Shown here: one piece after another, positions 51,481 to 53,015 of the stretch
Layout: every line of letters begins with the position of its first letter
Position numbering within the stretch: position 1 is the first letter of the stretch
Assembly: GCA_022826925.1 (NCBI GenBank)
Contig: JAJDTX010000068.1
Coordinates: 1 to 53,015 of the forward strand
DNA length: 53,015 nucleotides
Reading direction: 5' to 3'
From: Bryobacterales bacterium
Lineage (GTDB): Bacteria; Acidobacteriota; Terriglobia; Bryobacterales; UBA6623
Translations under genes and position numbers: made by a program
Notes under the pieces: generated by a model
The model's database searches: none
What the model was told of the DNA's origin: nothing
What the model saw: the letters and a program-made list of their open reading frames with translations, nothing else

Positions 51481-52218
51481 ATGCAAGAAAACGGCAACCA
51501 TCCGACTGTGCGGGTCGGCACTTGGAACACCGAGTGGAAGAAACCCAATGAACGAGACGGCAAGATCATCGGCGAGAAACTCGCCCCAACTAACTGCGAC
51601 GTTCTGTGCGTGACCGAGGGGTATGCGGGAATCCTCCCGAGTGGCGGCCATGTGATCGACGCGGGCGAGGATTGGGGCTGTCCGATTAAGCCTGGGCGCA
51701 GGAAGGTGCTGCTGTGGAGCAAGCAACCCTGGACTCCGCACACCCATGCCTTGGGTTCGGAAGAGATTCCTGAAGGCAGGTTCGTAGCGGGCACTACCGA
51801 AACCACCTCAGGGGCACGTCTGACTATAGTTGGCGCCTGCATCCCGTGGAGCCATTCCCACGTGAGCACATGTAGGAAGAACCGCAAGCCATGGGAGGAT
51901 CACGAAGCCTGGCTAGCCGGTTTCGAGAAGATTCGCTGCCGGTTGCCCGAATCGCGGTGCGTCATTCTCGGAGACTTCAACCAGAAGATTCCGCGGACAT
52001 GGGCACCGCACCGGGTATACGGATCCCTCAAACAAGCGTTCGAAGGCTTCAAGTTCGCCACCGAAGGAGACCTGCCGGGAGGCCTGAGGGCGATTGATCA
52101 CATCGCGCACACCCCAGACTTGAAACCTCGCAGCATCGAAATCTGGCACAAGGAGTTTGCCGACGGCACAAGGCTCTCGGACCACTTCGGAGTCTGGTGT
52201 GACTTCAATCTGGGCTAG
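51481..52218 (+). CDS. Endonuclease/exonuclease/phosphatase-fold protein
   Basis: 245 residues. EEP-fold motifs: VRVGTWNTEWKKP (N), CDVLCVTEGY (E), VILGDFNQKIP (D and N) and LSDHFGVWCDF (DH). Length and motif spacing fit a free-standing hydrolase acting on nucleic acids or phosphate esters. No signal peptide. It lies between IS3 debris and an Rpn-type tail, an accessory setting. Start at 51481 is uncertain; no strong ribosome site. Confidence 0.8.
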   Translation: MQENGNHPTVRVGTWNTEWKKPNERDGKIIGEKLAPTNCDVLCVTEGYAGILPSGGHVIDAGEDWGCPIKPGRRKVLLWSKQPWTPHTHALGSEEIPEGRFVAGTTETTSGARLTIVGACIPWSHSHVSTCRKNRKPWEDHEAWLAGFEKIRCRLPESRCVILGDFNQKIPRTWAPHRVYGSLKQAFEGFKFATEGDLPGGLRAIDHIAHTPDLKPRSIEIWHKEFADGTRLSDHFGVWCDFNLG

Positions 52219-52538
52219 CCATGTGGCAAGGAGAGCCGGGCGGCTCCCCGGATCCCGACGCCACGACGCTATCACGACCAAGTCCGGCGGGGGTAGCGAG
52301 CACATCGGAGACCGATGCGTTGGCTGTCGAGACCAACACCCTCTTGGCCGATTAAGCACTATGCGAAGTTGACCGGGACCTGAACGCGACACCAGTGGCA
52401 GAAGATGACAAATCGGGCCACGAGTCGGTGAAAGCTCTTGACTTGACCTGACCTTGGATTGGACAGTCGCGTCTCTTCATGAACGCGTTTGACCGTCTTC
52501 GCTTGTTTGACCTCATCCAAGGCTGTCGCGGCAAACGT
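52219..52538. other. Gene-free stretch downstream of the EEP gene
   Basis: No recognisable gene on either strand. It separates convergent genes, and I see no clear terminator hairpin. Confidence 0.45.
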
Positions 52539-52898
52539 TCAAGCTTGACGCATCTTGGCCAACAACGCTTCACTGCTAGTGCAGGTGGCCAGCCACTCGC
52601 CGATCGCACCCAGCGTTTCGAGCGATTTGACCTGGTCCAGTTGGTCGGCGAATTCTGCCGCGACACCCGCTCCGAATCGGGCCTGTGCAAGACGAACCAG
52701 AAGGCTCCGCTGACCTTGGTCCTTGCCCTTGGCCTCGCCCCTAGCCTCACCCCTAGCCTCACCCCTAGCCTCGCCTCTGGCCTCGCCTTCGGCTCTGCCC
52801 TTGGCGATCCATTCGTCGGACCATTTCACCATGTTCTCCCCCAGCATCTGTTTCACCTCCGCCAAGTCTCGCAAGCTGGGCTGGGTATTTGACTCCAC
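52539..52898 (-). CDS. Rpn/DUF4351-like nuclease C-terminal fragment
   Basis: 119 residues from GTG 52898. MLGENMVKWSDEWIAKGRAE, a run of GEAR repeats, and a C-terminal helical RLAQARFGAGVAAEFADQLD match the tail of Rpn-type recombination-promoting nucleases (PD-(D/E)XK). The nuclease core is absent: an in-frame TAG lies just upstream of the start. The GEAR repeats come from tandem 12-bp units at about 52730-52790. It is probably a decayed copy. Confidence 0.65.
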   Translation of the reverse strand: MESNTQPSLRDLAEVKQMLGENMVKWSDEWIAKGRAEGEARGEARGEARGEARGEAKGKDQGQRSLLVRLAQARFGAGVAAEFADQLDQVKSLETLGAIGEWLATCTSSEALLAKMRQA

Positions 52899-53015
52899 AC
52901 ACCACTATATGTTGTGGTTGAGCATGGGTACTTTACTCCACAGCAGTTTTCCCCGTGGTCTGTCGGACTGGCTGGCCTCCAAGCATGGCCTTGCGCGGGA
53001 CTGGTGCGGTAGCTA

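Noticed and set aside
1..53015. CRISPR array
   Set aside because: No regularly spaced direct repeats with unique spacers were seen.

Overview
The window is GC-rich and densely coded. Its gene content suggests a soil- or host-associated member of the Acidobacteriota, probably Bryobacterales-like. The pointers are DUF1592/DUF1552 partners, DUF1080, ThuA, PPC and sulfatase families, many Tat or Sec exported enzymes, several VapBC modules, and DUF1385 next to prfA. The taxonomic placement is inferred from gene families, not from a marker search.

Layout. 1-5.0 kb: truncated ThuA-like protein, exported M20 peptidase, large PPC-type exported protein. 5.0-9.2 kb: LolA-like protein with a small membrane partner, a miniature transposable element, DUF1385 protein, release factor 1 (prfA), DUF1080 protein. 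9.2-13.3 kb: a translationally coupled pair, a five-haem cytochrome c with a PA14-like domain followed by a beta-propeller dehydrogenase, then a second, fresh miniature element with an 8-bp target duplication. 13.4-19.1 kb: FAH-family enzyme, sugar epimerase, small protein, lipid kinase, zinc-ribbon coiled-coil protein, acyl-CoA dehydrogenase, small membrane protein. 19.4-21.1 kb: two VapBC modules inserted beside an IlvD/Edd dehydratase whose 3' end is duplicated. 23-30.1 kb: aldo/keto reductase, moaA, a third VapBC module, an A-type Fe-S carrier with nadA, a PhoD-like phosphatase and an adenylate-kinase-like protein. 30.6-31.2 kb: a fourth VapBC module whose toxin is broken. 31.3-32.5 kb: Gfo/Idh/MocA oxidoreductase.

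The most notable locus is 32478-36132 on the minus strand, an operon of selA (L-seryl-tRNA(Sec) selenium transferase), a yjbQ-type gene, a thioredoxin-like/PDZ protein and a DsbD-alpha-like protein. The thioredoxin/PDZ gene is interrupted in frame by a single TGA exactly where the second cysteine of a CxxC motif belongs (C-A-P-TGA), and a plausible bacterial SECIS hairpin follows. I read it as a selenoprotein with a C-x-x-Sec redox motif, encoded in the same operon as its own Sec-synthesis enzyme and next to a periplasmic disulfide-exchange domain. selB, selC and selD are not visible in the window.

36.1-38.6 kb holds an unrecognised gene bracketed by two diverged 115-bp direct repeats and then an amidohydrolase. 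38.7-43.5 kb: two sulfatases, a leucine-rich-repeat protein and an enolase-superfamily enzyme. 43.6-45.8 kb: divergent egtB-like and egtD genes (ergothioneine). 46-46.6 kb: a fifth VapBC module. 47 kb: tRNA-Thr(CGT). 47.2-50.9 kb: a DUF1592-type cytochrome protein with a DUF1552 protein. The right end is accessory debris: an IS3 remnant, an endonuclease/exonuclease/phosphatase-fold gene and an Rpn-type nuclease tail.
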